Assembly (NCBI RefSeq): GCF_002097715.1
Contig: NZ_CP020737.1
Span: forward strand, 682,001-746,000
DNA length: 64,000 nt
Source of the DNA: Burkholderia ubonensis subsp. mesacidophila
Lineage (GTDB): Bacteria; Pseudomonadota; Gammaproteobacteria; Burkholderiales; Burkholderiaceae
Direction: 5' to 3'
Shown here: positions 12,821 through 24,429 of the stretch, piece after piece
Position numbering within the stretch: the stretch's first letter is position 1
Layout: every line of letters begins with the position of its first letter
Made by a program: the position numbers and the translations under genes
The notes under the pieces: model-generated
Database searches by the model: none
Seen by the model: the letters and a program-made list of their open reading frames with translations, nothing else
Told to the model about the DNA's origin: nothing

Positions 12821-13669
12821 CTATTCCTTCGCGTTCGCGTCGATCCGGCGGCGCGTGATCGCTTCCTTCGCGCGGCCGACCCGTTCCATCAGCGCGGGGC
12901 CGCGCGACAGCGCGACGCCGACCGCGAGGATGTCGCCGATCGCGAGATGCGACATCCGCGACGTCATCGGCGAGAACACGTCGGTTTCCTCCGCGACGTT
13001 CGACGCGAGGCTCACCGTCGCGAGCTTCGCAAGCGGCGAGTGGCTTTGCGTGATCGCGACGACTTTCGCGCCGCACGCGAGCGCCGCGCGCGCGGCCTCG
13101 ATGATGTCGCGGGTGCGGCCGGTGTTCGAGATCGCGACGACGACGTCCTGCGGGCCGAGCAGCGCCGACGACATCGAGAACGTGTGCGGATCGGAATACG
13201 CGACGCTCGGCACACCGAGCCGGAAGAACTTGTGCTGGATGTCCTGCGCGGCGATGCCCGAGCCGCCCGCGCCGTAGAACTCGATCCGCGACGCGTTCGA
13301 CAGCAGCGCGATCGCGTCGGCGACGCTGCCTGCCGACAGGCTGTTGCGCACCTCGATCAGCGCGCCGATCGTGCGGTCGAACACCTTGCCGATGATGCCC
13401 GGCGCGGGCTCGTCGGGCTCGACGTCGCGGTAGACCGACGACACGCCCGGCGCGATGCTCTGCGCGAGCCGGATCTTGAATTCGCGAAAGCCGCTGCAGC
13501 CGAGCGCCTGGCAGAAGCGCGCGATCGTCGGCTGGCTGACGCCGGCGCGCGCGGACAGTTCGGTCATCGCGAGGTCGAGCACCTCGCGCGGCGCGGCGAG
13601 GATGTAGTCGGCGAGCTTGCGCTCGGACGGGCGCAGTTCGGGGCGGATCGCTTCGATGCGGGGCAGCAT
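12821..13669 (-). CDS. hexR: RpiR-family regulator HexR
   Basis: Transcription repressor of central carbon genes that senses 2-keto-3-deoxy-6-phosphogluconate. The 282-residue protein has an N-terminal RpiR helix-turn-helix (SERKLADYIL, then AGVSQPTIARFCQALGCSGF near 50-68) and a C-terminal SIS sugar-phosphate domain starting near 125 (IEFYGAGGSGIAAQDI, then VVAISNTGRTRDII). It is transcribed away from edd, and the gap between them holds two matching operator-like palindromes. The identification as HexR rests on that context plus family membership. Confidence 0.92.
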   Translation of the reverse strand: MLPRIEAIRPELRPSERKLADYILAAPREVLDLAMTELSARAGVSQPTIARFCQALGCSGFREFKIRLAQSIAPGVSSVYRDVEPDEPAPGIIGKVFDRTIGALIEVRNSLSAGSVADAIALLSNASRIEFYGAGGSGIAAQDIQHKFFRLGVPSVAYSDPHTFSMSSALLGPQDVVVAISNTGRTRDIIEAARAALACGAKVVAITQSHSPLAKLATVSLASNVAEETDVFSPMTSRMSHLAIGDILAVGVALSRGPALMERVGRAKEAITRRRIDANAKE

Positions 13670-13720
13670 GGGACGGCAGGTGGAAATCGGGTTCGGATGA
13701 GCGAGTGTATCGCAATCGAA

Positions 13721-13737
13721 TTGTAGAAAATCTACAA
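13721..13737. promoter_or_regulatory. HexR-like operator proximal to hexR
   Basis: A perfect palindrome, TTGTAGA-AAA-TCTACAA, lies about 50 bp upstream of the hexR start. Its core GTAG-N5-CTAC is repeated with identical spacing in front of edd. The shape agrees with the known HexR consensus of TGTA and TACA half-sites separated by an A/T-rich centre. Position near hexR suggests autoregulation. Confidence 0.72.
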
Positions 13738-13864
13738 GAAAATACTAGCTTGAATTGATCCGTTTAGCGGCAATGGCGAGAGGTTGGATTAGGGTTTTCA
13801 CTAGGTAAAGCCTTATTTGTAGCGGGGGTGCGGGTTTCGGGGCTGTCTGCCTGCATTGCATGCG

Positions 13865-13880
13865 TGTAGTTTTTCTACTA
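13865..13880. promoter_or_regulatory. HexR-like operator proximal to edd
   Basis: TGTAGTTTTTCTACTA has the same GTAG-N5-CTAC core as the site near hexR and lies about 85 bp before the edd start, where it could overlap the promoter. The second half-site is less perfect than in the hexR-proximal copy. Confidence 0.65.
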
Positions 13881-13962
13881 GACTGGCTGCGTTCAGTCGT
13901 TGCATTCGACCGTCCCCACGATTCCAACCGCCGGTGTCGGCCGGCATACAGGAGCGCCCAGC

Positions 13963-15819
13963 ATGACCTCGCTGCATCCCACCCTGGCGAAAGTCACCGA
14001 ACGCGTGATCGCGCGCAGCCAGTCGACCCGTTCCGCTTACCTGAAGCGCATCGACGGCGCGCAGGGCCGGTTCCCCGCACGCGGCGCGCTGTCGTGCGCG
14101 AACCTCGCGCATGGTTTCGCGGGCCTCGAAGGCAACGACAAGTTCGAAATCAAGGCGATCAAGCAACCGAACATCGGCATCGTGTCCTCGTACAACGAGA
14201 TGCTGTCCGCGCACGCGCCGTACAAGGATTTCCCGGACATCATCAAGGCGGCCGCGCGCGCGAACGGCGGCGTCGCGCAGTTCGCGGGCGGCGTGCCGGC
14301 GATGTGCGACGGGGTCACGCAGGGCAACCCGGGGATGGAGCTGTCGCTGTTCTCGCGCGAGGCGATCGCGATGGGCACGGCGATCGCGCTCACGCACAAC
14401 ATGTTCGACGCGGCGCTGTGCCTCGGCATCTGCGACAAGATCGTGCCGGGCCTCCTGATCGGCGCGCTGCAGTTCGGCCACCTGCCGACGATCTTCGTGC
14501 CGGCCGGCCCGATGACGAGCGGCCTGTCCAACGACGACAAGGCGAAGATCCGCCAGCAGTTCGCGACCGGCCAGGTCGGCCGCGACGCGCTGCTCGAGGC
14601 CGAATCGGCCGCGTACCACGGCCACGGCACCTGCACGTTCTACGGCACCGCGAACAGCAACCAGATGCTGATGGAGCTGATGGGCCTGCACCTGCCGGGC
14701 TCGGCGTTCGTCCATCCGCACACGCCGCTGCGCGACGCGCTGACCGCCGAGGCCGCGCGCCGCGTGCTCGACCTGACCGTCGAGCGCGGCCACTACACGC
14801 CGATCGGCCACGTGATCGACGAGAAGGCGATCGTCAACGGCATCGTCGCGCTGCTCGCGACGGGCGGCTCGACCAACCACACGCTGCACCTCGTCGCGAT
14901 CGCGCGCGCGGCCGGCATCCTGATCGACTGGGACGACTTCGACGAGCTGTCGGGCGCGGTGCCGCTGCTCGCGAAGATCTACCCGAACGGCAAGGCCGAT
15001 GTGAACCATTTCCACGCGGCGGGCGGCATCGCGTTCCTGGTGCGCAACCTGCTCGAAGGCGGGCTGCTGCACGAGGACGTGACGACCGTCGCCGGCAAGG
15101 GGCTGTCGCACTACACGAAGGAGCCGAAGCTGATCGACGGCAAGCTGACGTGGGTCGACGGCGCGGCCGAGAGCCACGACACCAAGGTGCTGCGCGGCAT
15201 TCGCGAGCCGTTCCAGCCGGACGGCGGGCTGCGCCTGATGCAGGGCCGCCTCGGCCGCGGCGTGATCAAGATTTCGGCGGTCGCGCCGGAGCACCGCAAG
15301 GTGAAGGCGAGCGCGATCGTGTTCGATTCGCAGGAAGCCGTGCAGGAAGCGTTCGATCGCGGCGAGCTGAAGCGCAACTTCGTCGCGGTGGTGCGCTTCC
15401 AGGGCGCGCGCGCGAACGGGATGCCCGAGCTGCACCGTTTGACGCCGCTGCTCGGCGTGCTGCAGGATCAGGGCTTCCACGTCGCGCTCGTCACCGACGG
15501 CCGCATGTCCGGCGCGTCGGGCAAGGTGCCGGCGGTGATCCACGTGTCGCCGGAAGCGCTGCTGAGCGGCCCGCTCGGCAAGGTGAAGACGGGCGACACG
15601 CTCGTGATCGACGCGGAGGCGGGCGTGCTCGACATCGACGTCGACGACGCCGAATGGCAAGCGCGTCCGGTCGCGCAGCCGCTGCACCAGGCGGACAACG
15701 AGGCGGGCTTCGGGCGCGAGCTGTTCGGCGTGTTCCGTGCGGCGGCCGCGCCGGCGGAGCAGGGCGCATCGGTTTTCGGGGCGCTGGTCGGCGAAGCGGC
15801 CGCCCGCGTCACCGCGTAA
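13963..15819 (+). CDS. edd: 6-phosphogluconate dehydratase (Entner-Doudoroff)
   Basis: Dehydrates 6-phosphogluconate to 2-keto-3-deoxy-6-phosphogluconate. The protein has 618 residues and belongs to the IlvD/Edd iron-sulfur dehydratase family. Cluster-type cysteines are visible in [16 protein letters not shown] (Cys near 115) and CDKIVPG (Cys near 157), with [13 protein letters not shown] further on. The ATG follows a CAGGAG ribosome site. eda starts 25 bp downstream, so both steps of the pathway are one unit under the HexR-like operators. Confidence 0.98.
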   Translation: MTSLHPTLAKVTERVIARSQSTRSAYLKRIDGAQGRFPARGALSCANLAHGFAGLEGNDKFEIKAIKQPNIGIVSSYNEMLSAHAPYKDFPDIIKAAARANGGVAQFAGGVPAMCDGVTQGNPGMELSLFSREAIAMGTAIALTHNMFDAALCLGICDKIVPGLLIGALQFGHLPTIFVPAGPMTSGLSNDDKAKIRQQFATGQVGRDALLEAESAAYHGHGTCTFYGTANSNQMLMELMGLHLPGSAFVHPHTPLRDALTAEAARRVLDLTVERGHYTPIGHVIDEKAIVNGIVALLATGGSTNHTLHLVAIARAAGILIDWDDFDELSGAVPLLAKIYPNGKADVNHFHAAGGIAFLVRNLLEGGLLHEDVTTVAGKGLSHYTKEPKLIDGKLTWVDGAAESHDTKVLRGIREPFQPDGGLRLMQGRLGRGVIKISAVAPEHRKVKASAIVFDSQEAVQEAFDRGELKRNFVAVVRFQGARANGMPELHRLTPLLGVLQDQGFHVALVTDGRMSGASGKVPAVIHVSPEALLSGPLGKVKTGDTLVIDAEAGVLDIDVDDAEWQARPVAQPLHQADNEAGFGRELFGVFRAAAAPAEQGASVFGALVGEAAARVTA

Positions 15820-15844
15820 CTTCGAGATTCAAGGAGAGGTATCG

Positions 15845-16471
15845 ATGAAGACGATTGGCGAAATCGTGAAGCTGGGCCCGGTGATTCCGGTGCTCGCATT
15901 CGACTCGGTCGAGCAGGGCGAAAATGTGTCGCGTGCGCTGCACGCGGGCGGCGTGAAGGTGCTCGAGATCACGCTGCGCACCGCGGCGGGCCTGGAAGCG
16001 ATCGAACGCGCGAGCCAGCTCGCGGACGACATCGTCGTCGGCGTCGGCACGATCACGAAGCCCGAGCATTGCGCGCAGGCGAAGAAGGCCGGCGCGCAGT
16101 TCGGCGTGTCGCCGGGCCTGACGAAGGACCTGCACCTCGCCGCGCTCGATGCGGGCCTGCCGCTGCTGCCGGGCGTGATGACGCCCAGCGACATCATCCA
16201 GGCGCTCGAATTCGGCTACGAGATCGTCAAGTTCTTCCCGGCCCAGCAGGCGGGCGGCGTGCCGATGCTGCAGGCGTTCCAAGGACCGTTCCCCGCGCTG
16301 AAGTTCTGCCCGACGGGCGGCATCACGGTCGACACCGCGCCGAATTTCCTCAAGCTGCCGAACGTCGTGTGCGTCGGCGGCTCATGGCTGACCCCGAAGG
16401 CGGCGCTCGCCGCGCAGGACTGGGCGGAAGTCACGCGCCTCGCGCAAGCCGCCAGCCAGCTCTCCCGCTGA
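15845..16471 (+). CDS. eda: KDPG/KHG aldolase
   Basis: Splits 2-keto-3-deoxy-6-phosphogluconate into pyruvate and glyceraldehyde-3-phosphate. The 208-residue trimeric-type class I aldolase has the Schiff-base lysine in VKFFPAQQAGG (Lys near 129), LEITLRT near 40-46 and the phosphate-binding CPTGGI. The ATG is preceded by AAGGAGAGG. A hairpin with a T run lies shortly after its stop. Confidence 0.98.
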   Translation: MKTIGEIVKLGPVIPVLAFDSVEQGENVSRALHAGGVKVLEITLRTAAGLEAIERASQLADDIVVGVGTITKPEHCAQAKKAGAQFGVSPGLTKDLHLAALDAGLPLLPGVMTPSDIIQALEFGYEIVKFFPAQQAGGVPMLQAFQGPFPALKFCPTGGITVDTAPNFLKLPNVVCVGGSWLTPKAALAAQDWAEVTRLAQAASQLSR

Positions 16472-16493
16472 ACTTGTACGAAATGGCAATTCA

Positions 16494-16539
16494 ACCCTCG
16501 GTCGAACAGCGCTTAGTGTTTGTTTTGCCGAGGGTTTTT
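16494..16539 (+). terminator. Candidate terminator after eda
   Basis: ACCCTCGG at 16494-16501 pairs perfectly with CCGAGGGT at 16528-16535, followed by TTTT. The 26-nt loop is long, so termination may be partial and the gluconate genes may receive some read-through. Confidence 0.55.
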
Positions 16540-16543
16540 GCTG

Positions 16544-16559
16544 ATGGAACCGGTTCTAT
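16544..16559. promoter_or_regulatory. LacI-family-like operator candidate upstream of gluconate permease
   Basis: GAACCGGTTC is a perfect 10-bp palindrome, extended to 16 bp by outer AT pairs with one symmetric mismatch. A palindrome with a central CG step is the usual form of LacI/GntR-type gluconate repressor sites. It lies between the eda terminator and the permease gene. No LacI-type gene is in the window, so the regulator would be encoded elsewhere. Confidence 0.35.
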
Positions 16560-16711
16560 CGCTCGACGTTAAAGATAAGTAAAATTCAGCGTCCTGACGG
16601 CGGGGTGGCACCCTGCCATTTCGGAGACCTGCATAGCCGGGCATACTCGCAAGCAGCCTTGCGCATCGCGTGAGGCGGCCCGGTTCGAATAAATCGCAAG
16701 GAGGAGTCCAC

Positions 16712-18073
16712 ATGGGCGCTGTCCAGGGCAGCACGCTGCTCATTTTCACCGTGATCGCGATCGTTGCGCTGATCGTGATGATCGCGCGGTTCAAGATCTA
16801 TCCGTTCCTGGTCCTCATCATCGTGTCGCTCGGCCTCGGTCTGGTCGTCGGCATGCCGATGGACAAGATCGTCAAGTCGTTCGAGGCGGGTACCGGCGGC
16901 ACGCTCGGCCACATCGCGATCGTCGTCGGCCTCGGCACGATGCTCGGCAAGATGATGGCCGAATCGGGCGGCGCGGAACGGATCGCGACCACGCTGATCG
17001 ACTGGTTCGGGGAAAAGAACATCCACTGGGCGATGATGTTCGTCGCGATCATCGTCGGCCTGCCGGTGTTCTTCGAAGTCGGCTTCGTGCTGCTGATCCC
17101 GATCGCGTTCAACGTCGCGAAGCGCACCGGCAAGTCGCTGCTGGTCGTCGGCCTGCCGATGGTCGCCGGCCTGTCGGTCGTGCACGGCCTGATTCCGCCG
17201 CACCCGGCCGCGCTGCTCGCGGTTCAGCAATACGGCGCCGACATCGGCAAGACGATCGCGTTCGGCCTGATCGTCGGCGTGCCGACCGCGATCGTCGCCG
17301 GTCCGCTGTTCGCGCTGACGATCTCGAAGTTCGTGAAGCTGCCGGAAAGCAACCCGCTCGCCGCGCAATTCGTCGAATCGCACGTCGAAGGCAAGAAGCG
17401 CGAGCTGCCGAGCTTCGGCATCACGCTGTTCACGATCCTGCTGCCGGTGATCCTGATGCTGGTCGGCAGCTGGGCCGACCTCGTGTTCGCACCGAAGACG
17501 CTGCCGAACAACCTGCTGCGTTTCGCCGGCAACTCGGACGTCGCGCTGCTGATCGCGGTGCTCGTGAGCTTCTTCACGTTCGGCCGGCTGCAGGGCTTCA
17601 ACCGCGAGCAGATCCAGAAGTTCTGCGGCGAGTGCCTGGCGCCGATCGCGGGGATTACGCTGATCGTCGGCGCGGGCGGCGGCTTTGGGGGTATCCTGCG
17701 TGACAGCGGGATTTCGCAGCAGATCGTCGCAACCGCGACGCAGGCGCACCTGTCGCCGCTGCTGCTCGGCTGGTTCGTCGCGGCGCTGATTCGTCTGGCC
17801 ACGGGTTCGGCGACGGTCGCGATGACGACCGCCTGCGGCATCGTCGCGCCGATCGCGGCCGCGTCGGGCGTGACGGTTCGTCCGGAACTGCTGGTGCTGG
17901 CGACGGGATCGGGTTCGCTGATCTTCTCGCACGTCAACGACGGCGGCTTCTGGCTGATCAAGGAGTATTTCGGGATGACGGTCGGTCAGACGTTCAAGAC
18001 GTGGACGCTGCTCGAAACGATCATCTCGGTGCTCGGCCTCACGTTTACGCTGGTGCTGAGCGCGTTTCTGTAA
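16712..18073 (+). CDS. gntP: Gluconate:H+ symporter (GntP family)
   Basis: Inner-membrane permease importing gluconate. The 453 residues are almost wholly hydrophobic, with about 12-14 membrane segments. GntP-family features include the PPHPAALLAVQ motif near residue 165, where the conserved PPHP lies in a loop, and VGAGGGFGGILRDSG near 320. The start is chosen by a strong AAGGAGGAG; a longer in-frame start exists but lacks one. gntK follows by 13 bp, giving uptake plus phosphorylation feeding edd-eda. Confidence 0.94.
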   Translation: MGAVQGSTLLIFTVIAIVALIVMIARFKIYPFLVLIIVSLGLGLVVGMPMDKIVKSFEAGTGGTLGHIAIVVGLGTMLGKMMAESGGAERIATTLIDWFGEKNIHWAMMFVAIIVGLPVFFEVGFVLLIPIAFNVAKRTGKSLLVVGLPMVAGLSVVHGLIPPHPAALLAVQQYGADIGKTIAFGLIVGVPTAIVAGPLFALTISKFVKLPESNPLAAQFVESHVEGKKRELPSFGITLFTILLPVILMLVGSWADLVFAPKTLPNNLLRFAGNSDVALLIAVLVSFFTFGRLQGFNREQIQKFCGECLAPIAGITLIVGAGGGFGGILRDSGISQQIVATATQAHLSPLLLGWFVAALIRLATGSATVAMTTACGIVAPIAAASGVTVRPELLVLATGSGSLIFSHVNDGGFWLIKEYFGMTVGQTFKTWTLLETIISVLGLTFTLVLSAFL

Positions 18074-18086
18074 CAAGGGGTAGTCA

Positions 18087-18590
18087 ATGATTCTGATCGC
18101 AATGGGCGTGTCGGGCGCGGGCAAGTCGCGAATCGGCGAGATGCTGGCGGAACGCCTGTCGTGCAGCTATACCGACGGCGACGCGTTTCACAGCGCCGCC
18201 AACAAGGAAAAGATGCACCAGGGCATTCCGTTGACCGACGACGACCGCTGGCCGTGGCTGCAGACGATCCGTGCGGCCATCGAGGACAAGCAGCGCGCGG
18301 GCGAGACGGCCGTCTTCACCTGCTCGTCGCTGAAGCGTTCGTACCGCGACGTGCTGCGCGGCAACGACGCCGATGTGCGGTTCGTGTACCTGAAGGGCTC
18401 GTTCGACGTGCTGCACGAGCGCCTGAAGAGCCGCACCGGCCATTTCTTCGATCCGTCGCTGCTGCAGAGCCAGCTCGACACGCTCGAGGAGCCGGGCCCG
18501 GACGAAGCGATCGAGGTCAGCATCGAGCTGACGCCCGAACAGATCGTCGATCACGTGATCCGGACGATCGGCGTCGCGCAGCAGCACTGA
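18087..18590 (+). CDS. gntK: Gluconokinase
   Basis: Phosphorylates gluconate to 6-phosphogluconate with ATP. The 167-residue protein has the P-loop GVSGAGKS at residues 7-14 and the kinase motifs DGDAFHSAANKEKMHQGIPL and TCSSLKRSYRD typical of the GntK family. It is translationally close to the permease and its product is the substrate of Edd in the neighbouring unit. A strong terminator follows. Confidence 0.97.
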   Translation: MILIAMGVSGAGKSRIGEMLAERLSCSYTDGDAFHSAANKEKMHQGIPLTDDDRWPWLQTIRAAIEDKQRAGETAVFTCSSLKRSYRDVLRGNDADVRFVYLKGSFDVLHERLKSRTGHFFDPSLLQSQLDTLEEPGPDEAIEVSIELTPEQIVDHVIRTIGVAQQH

Positions 18591-18616
18591 GCGCGGTTCG
18601 CGGCAATCGGACAGGC

Positions 18617-18640
18617 AAGGGCGCCCCTCGGGGCGCCCTT
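18617..18640. terminator. Intrinsic terminator between gntK and the TetR gene
   Basis: A perfect 10-bp stem, AAGGGCGCCC with GGGCGCCCTT, encloses a CTCG tetraloop. It lies between convergent genes and is symmetric, so it could serve both. The T run is short. Confidence 0.75.
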
Positions 18641-18642
18641 GC

Positions 18643-19299
18643 TCATTCTGCGGCCGGTGATTGGGCGTGGTGTGCGATGCCGTCGAGCAGCACGTCGAGC
18701 ATCGTGTCGTGCACGACGGCCGGGTCGAGGCGCGCGTAGAGCGGCACGGCGGATTTCACGAGCGGGTGGCCGGCGTCGGACAGCGCGTCGATTTCCGCGA
18801 GCTCGACGTCGTTGGCCGGCCGCGTCAGGCCGCCGGCTTCGGCCGCGGCGAGCCCGATCACGCTCGCATACCAGCCGACGCACACGCACGGCCGCGCCGC
18901 GCGCGGGATGCCGGCGTCGGCCAGTGCGCGGTGCACGGCCTCGATGTGCGCGAGATCGGCGGGCCCGGTGCTGACGTGACGCTGCAGCAGGCCGAACGCG
19001 GCCGGATAGCGCAGCGCGAGCCCGCGGTACTGGCGCGCGAGGTCGCGCAGCCGGTCGCGCCACGGCAGGCTGTCGTCGGTTGGCGTCAGCGAGCGCGACA
19101 GCGCATTCGCGATCGCCCGGCTCAGCCCTTCCTTCGACTTGAAGTGATAGAGCACGCTCATCGGATCGCAGCCGACCGTCTGCGCGAGCTTGCGCACGCT
19201 GAATGCCGCTTCGCCGACGTCTTCGAGCAGCGTCAGCGCGGCCGCGACGATCGCGTCCTTGTCGAGGCCGCGCGGGCCTTGGGCGGGTTTGTCCTTCAT
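18643..19299 (-). CDS. TetR/AcrR family regulator
   Basis: Putative ligand-responsive repressor of 218 residues. The N-terminal DNA-binding domain contains DKDAIVAAALTLLEDVGEAA and a recognition-helix region FSVRKLAQTVGCDPMSVLYHF near residues 33-53. The C-terminal part is helical and of the TetR ligand-binding type, with no recognisable ligand signature. It is divergent from an FAD amine oxidase, and the intervening region carries several palindromes over a strong promoter. Regulation of the oxidase and of itself is therefore likely, but the effector is unknown. Confidence 0.88.
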   Translation of the reverse strand: MKDKPAQGPRGLDKDAIVAAALTLLEDVGEAAFSVRKLAQTVGCDPMSVLYHFKSKEGLSRAIANALSRSLTPTDDSLPWRDRLRDLARQYRGLALRYPAAFGLLQRHVSTGPADLAHIEAVHRALADAGIPRAARPCVCVGWYASVIGLAAAEAGGLTRPANDVELAEIDALSDAGHPLVKSAVPLYARLDPAVVHDTMLDVLLDGIAHHAQSPAAE

Positions 19300-19344
19300 C
19301 GGTGCGGGAGATCGGCCGGTGCGCGCCAGGATGTGCACCGAGCC

Positions 19345-19399
19345 ATATGCTTGACGAAAGCATATTCTACACTGTAGAATTATTTCTGCGGTGTAGAAA
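19345..19399. promoter_or_regulatory. Oxidase promoter with three operator-like palindromes
   Basis: The plus-strand promoter TTGACG-N18-TAGAAT occupies 19351-19380. Three inverted repeats overlap it: ATATGCTT-N5-AAGCATAT at 19345-19365 across the -35; the perfect ATTCTAC-ACT-GTAGAAT at 19364-19380 covering the -10; and TTTCTGC-GGT-GTAGAAA at 19383-19399 near the start site, with one mismatch. The last two share the form TTCTNC-N3-GTAGAA and have centres 19 bp apart, consistent with two cooperating TetR dimers. Confidence 0.7.
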
Positions 19400-19587
19400 T
19401 TGGGTGTCCCGGCACCTTTCAATACGTGCTTTCGCACAGTCCGGGATTCAGGCGACACGAGCGTGTCCGCCGTCAACACGGGCCATTGCGCCCCTTTTCT
19501 CGTTGACACCCATGTGGAACCGGCTGCCCCACCCGCGAAGCCCGAACGGCTCTTCGACAGGCGGCCCAAGACCATGCAAGTGCAAAC

Positions 19588-21006
19588 ATGACTTCGAACC
19601 AACCCCTGATTCAGGACGAATCGCGCTTTGAACAAACGCAACTGAACATCGAGAAGGACAACTGGAACTGGTGCGACCCGGCCCGTTACGACGGCGAGCG
19701 CCCGGCCAACTGGTACGAGGCGTCGCTGACGCCGTGGCGCAACAGCGCGCCGCTCGCGCGCGACGCCGTGTGCGACGTGCTGGTGATCGGCGGCGGCCTG
19801 CTCGGCGCGTCCGCGGCGCTGCACCTTGCCGAGGCGGGCGTCGATACGATTCTCGTCGACAAGCATCACATCGGATCGGCCGCTTCGGGCCGCAACGGCG
19901 GCCAGCTGACCCCGGGCCTCGCGCGCTGGGAAGCGGGCGACATGATCGAGCAGCTGTCGCACGACGACGCGAAGCGCCTGTGGCGTTTCGCTTCGGCCGA
20001 GTCGATGGACCTGATCGACGCGATCGGCGCGCGCTACGCGCTCGACCTCGACCGCAAGCGCGGCCACGTCACGGCGGCGGTCCATCCCGGCCACATGAGC
20101 GCGCTGCTCGACGGCGCGGATGCGCGCCGCAGCCTCGGCGACGCAAGCGTGACGCTGGCCGGCAAGCATCAGTTGCAGGACGAATACGTGCGCTCGGCGC
20201 TGTACTACGGCGCGGCGATCGACGCGCTGGGCGGCCAGGTCCACCCGCTCGCGCTGGTGCGCGGCCTCGTCCACGGTTTCCGCAGGAACGGCGGCGAGCT
20301 GTACGAGGGCACCGAGGTGCTCGAGCTCGACGAGACGCCGGACGGCGTCGTCGCGACCACCGCGGGCGGGACGATCACCGCGCGCAAGGGCGTCGTGCTC
20401 GCGCTGCACAACGCAACCTTCCGGCTGCTCGACGACGGTGGTGCGACGACCGTGCCGTTCTTCACGTACGTGAGCGTGACGGCGCCGCTCGACGTCGACG
20501 TCGCGACGCTGATGCCGGCCGGCATGCCCGTGTACGACACGCAGTTCCAGATCGACTACTACCGGCCGGTGCGCGGCAATCGCCTGCTGTTCGGCGGGCA
20601 GGGCACCGGCACCTGCTGGGCGCAGCCGGACGTCAACGCGTACCTGCTGACCCGGCTGAACACGGTGTTCCCGCAATATGACGGCCGCTTCGCGCTGGAT
20701 TACTGCTGGAGCGGCGTCAGCGATTTCACGCTGAACGGCGCGACGGACAGCCGCAAGACCGACGGCCGCGTGCCGATGTACATGGTGCAGGGCTGGAGCG
20801 GCCACGGGGTCGCGCAGACGGTGCGGATCGGCAAGGCGATCTGCGACGACTTCGTCGGCCGCAACGACGATTTCTCGATGCTGACCGGCATCGATCACCG
20901 CGCGATTCCGCTTGGCCGCCAGCTGTCGCCGATCGCGATTCCGGCGGCGAAGGCCGCGATGAGCGTGATGACGGCGCTGAATCCGGGGAAGATGATCTCG
21001 TTCTGA
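19588..21006 (+). CDS. FAD-dependent amine oxidase (DAO family, PuuB/OrdL-like)
   Basis: Flavoprotein of the D-amino-acid-oxidase superfamily, 472 residues. A dinucleotide-binding motif, VIGGGLLGASAALHLAEAG, lies near residues 67-85, preceded by an N-terminal stretch NWYEASLTPWRN typical of gamma-glutamylputrescine oxidases. ASGRNGGQLTPGLARW near 100 and the C-terminal VQGWSGHGVAQT fit the same group. The likely role is oxidation of a (glutamylated) polyamine or similar amine. It is divergent from the TetR gene but no other puu genes are adjacent, so the substrate is uncertain. Confidence 0.82.
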   Translation: MTSNQPLIQDESRFEQTQLNIEKDNWNWCDPARYDGERPANWYEASLTPWRNSAPLARDAVCDVLVIGGGLLGASAALHLAEAGVDTILVDKHHIGSAASGRNGGQLTPGLARWEAGDMIEQLSHDDAKRLWRFASAESMDLIDAIGARYALDLDRKRGHVTAAVHPGHMSALLDGADARRSLGDASVTLAGKHQLQDEYVRSALYYGAAIDALGGQVHPLALVRGLVHGFRRNGGELYEGTEVLELDETPDGVVATTAGGTITARKGVVLALHNATFRLLDDGGATTVPFFTYVSVTAPLDVDVATLMPAGMPVYDTQFQIDYYRPVRGNRLLFGGQGTGTCWAQPDVNAYLLTRLNTVFPQYDGRFALDYCWSGVSDFTLNGATDSRKTDGRVPMYMVQGWSGHGVAQTVRIGKAICDDFVGRNDDFSMLTGIDHRAIPLGRQLSPIAIPAAKAAMSVMTALNPGKMISF

Positions 21007-21038
21007 TCGTGCAACGCGGATCGCAGGCCGCACAAACG

Positions 21039-21072
21039 AAAACGCCCGATGCGCGATGCATCGGGCGTTTTT
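21039..21072. terminator. Bidirectional terminator between the oxidase gene and purB
   Basis: A 14-bp perfect stem (21039-21052 with 21058-21071) with a 5-nt loop has an A run on its left and a T run on its right, so it serves both convergent genes. Confidence 0.9.
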
Positions 21073-21090
21073 CCTTGGCGCGGCGCGGTG

Positions 21091-24058
<2,968 letters not shown>

Positions 24059-24429
24059 CGGTGGGGCCTCTTCGGGTTGCCGGCCGCAAGGCCAGGCGAG
24101 GTCGGACGGACGAAACGCCGGACGGGGCGGTCCGGGCATCCGTGCCGCAATGTTCGTGCCAACCATCGGCAAGTTTTGCCGGGCGAGGCGTGCGGCCCGC
24201 TGCGGCAACGGGCGGCGGGAATCTCCGGCCGCCGGCGCGGGCGTGGCGCCGGCACCGCGCGCGTGCGTCCGGCGCGGCGCTGGTGCGGCAATGCACGACG
24301 CGCGTGATGCGCGGCGCACGGCATGAGGGCGTGCATGCCGGGCGGGCGGCCCCGCCGGCGCCGCACCGGCCCCGGCGCGCCGGTAGAATGCAGGCTTCTT
24401 CCTGATCGCCGCCCGCCGCGGCCGCCCGC
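24059..24429. other. Intergenic region between narK and the LysR gene
   Basis: About 370 bp of very GC-rich DNA between divergent genes, with no convincing ORF. A TAGAAT -10-like hexamer lies about 45 bp before the LysR start. No clear FNR-type or NarL-type site was recognised by eye. Confidence 0.4.
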
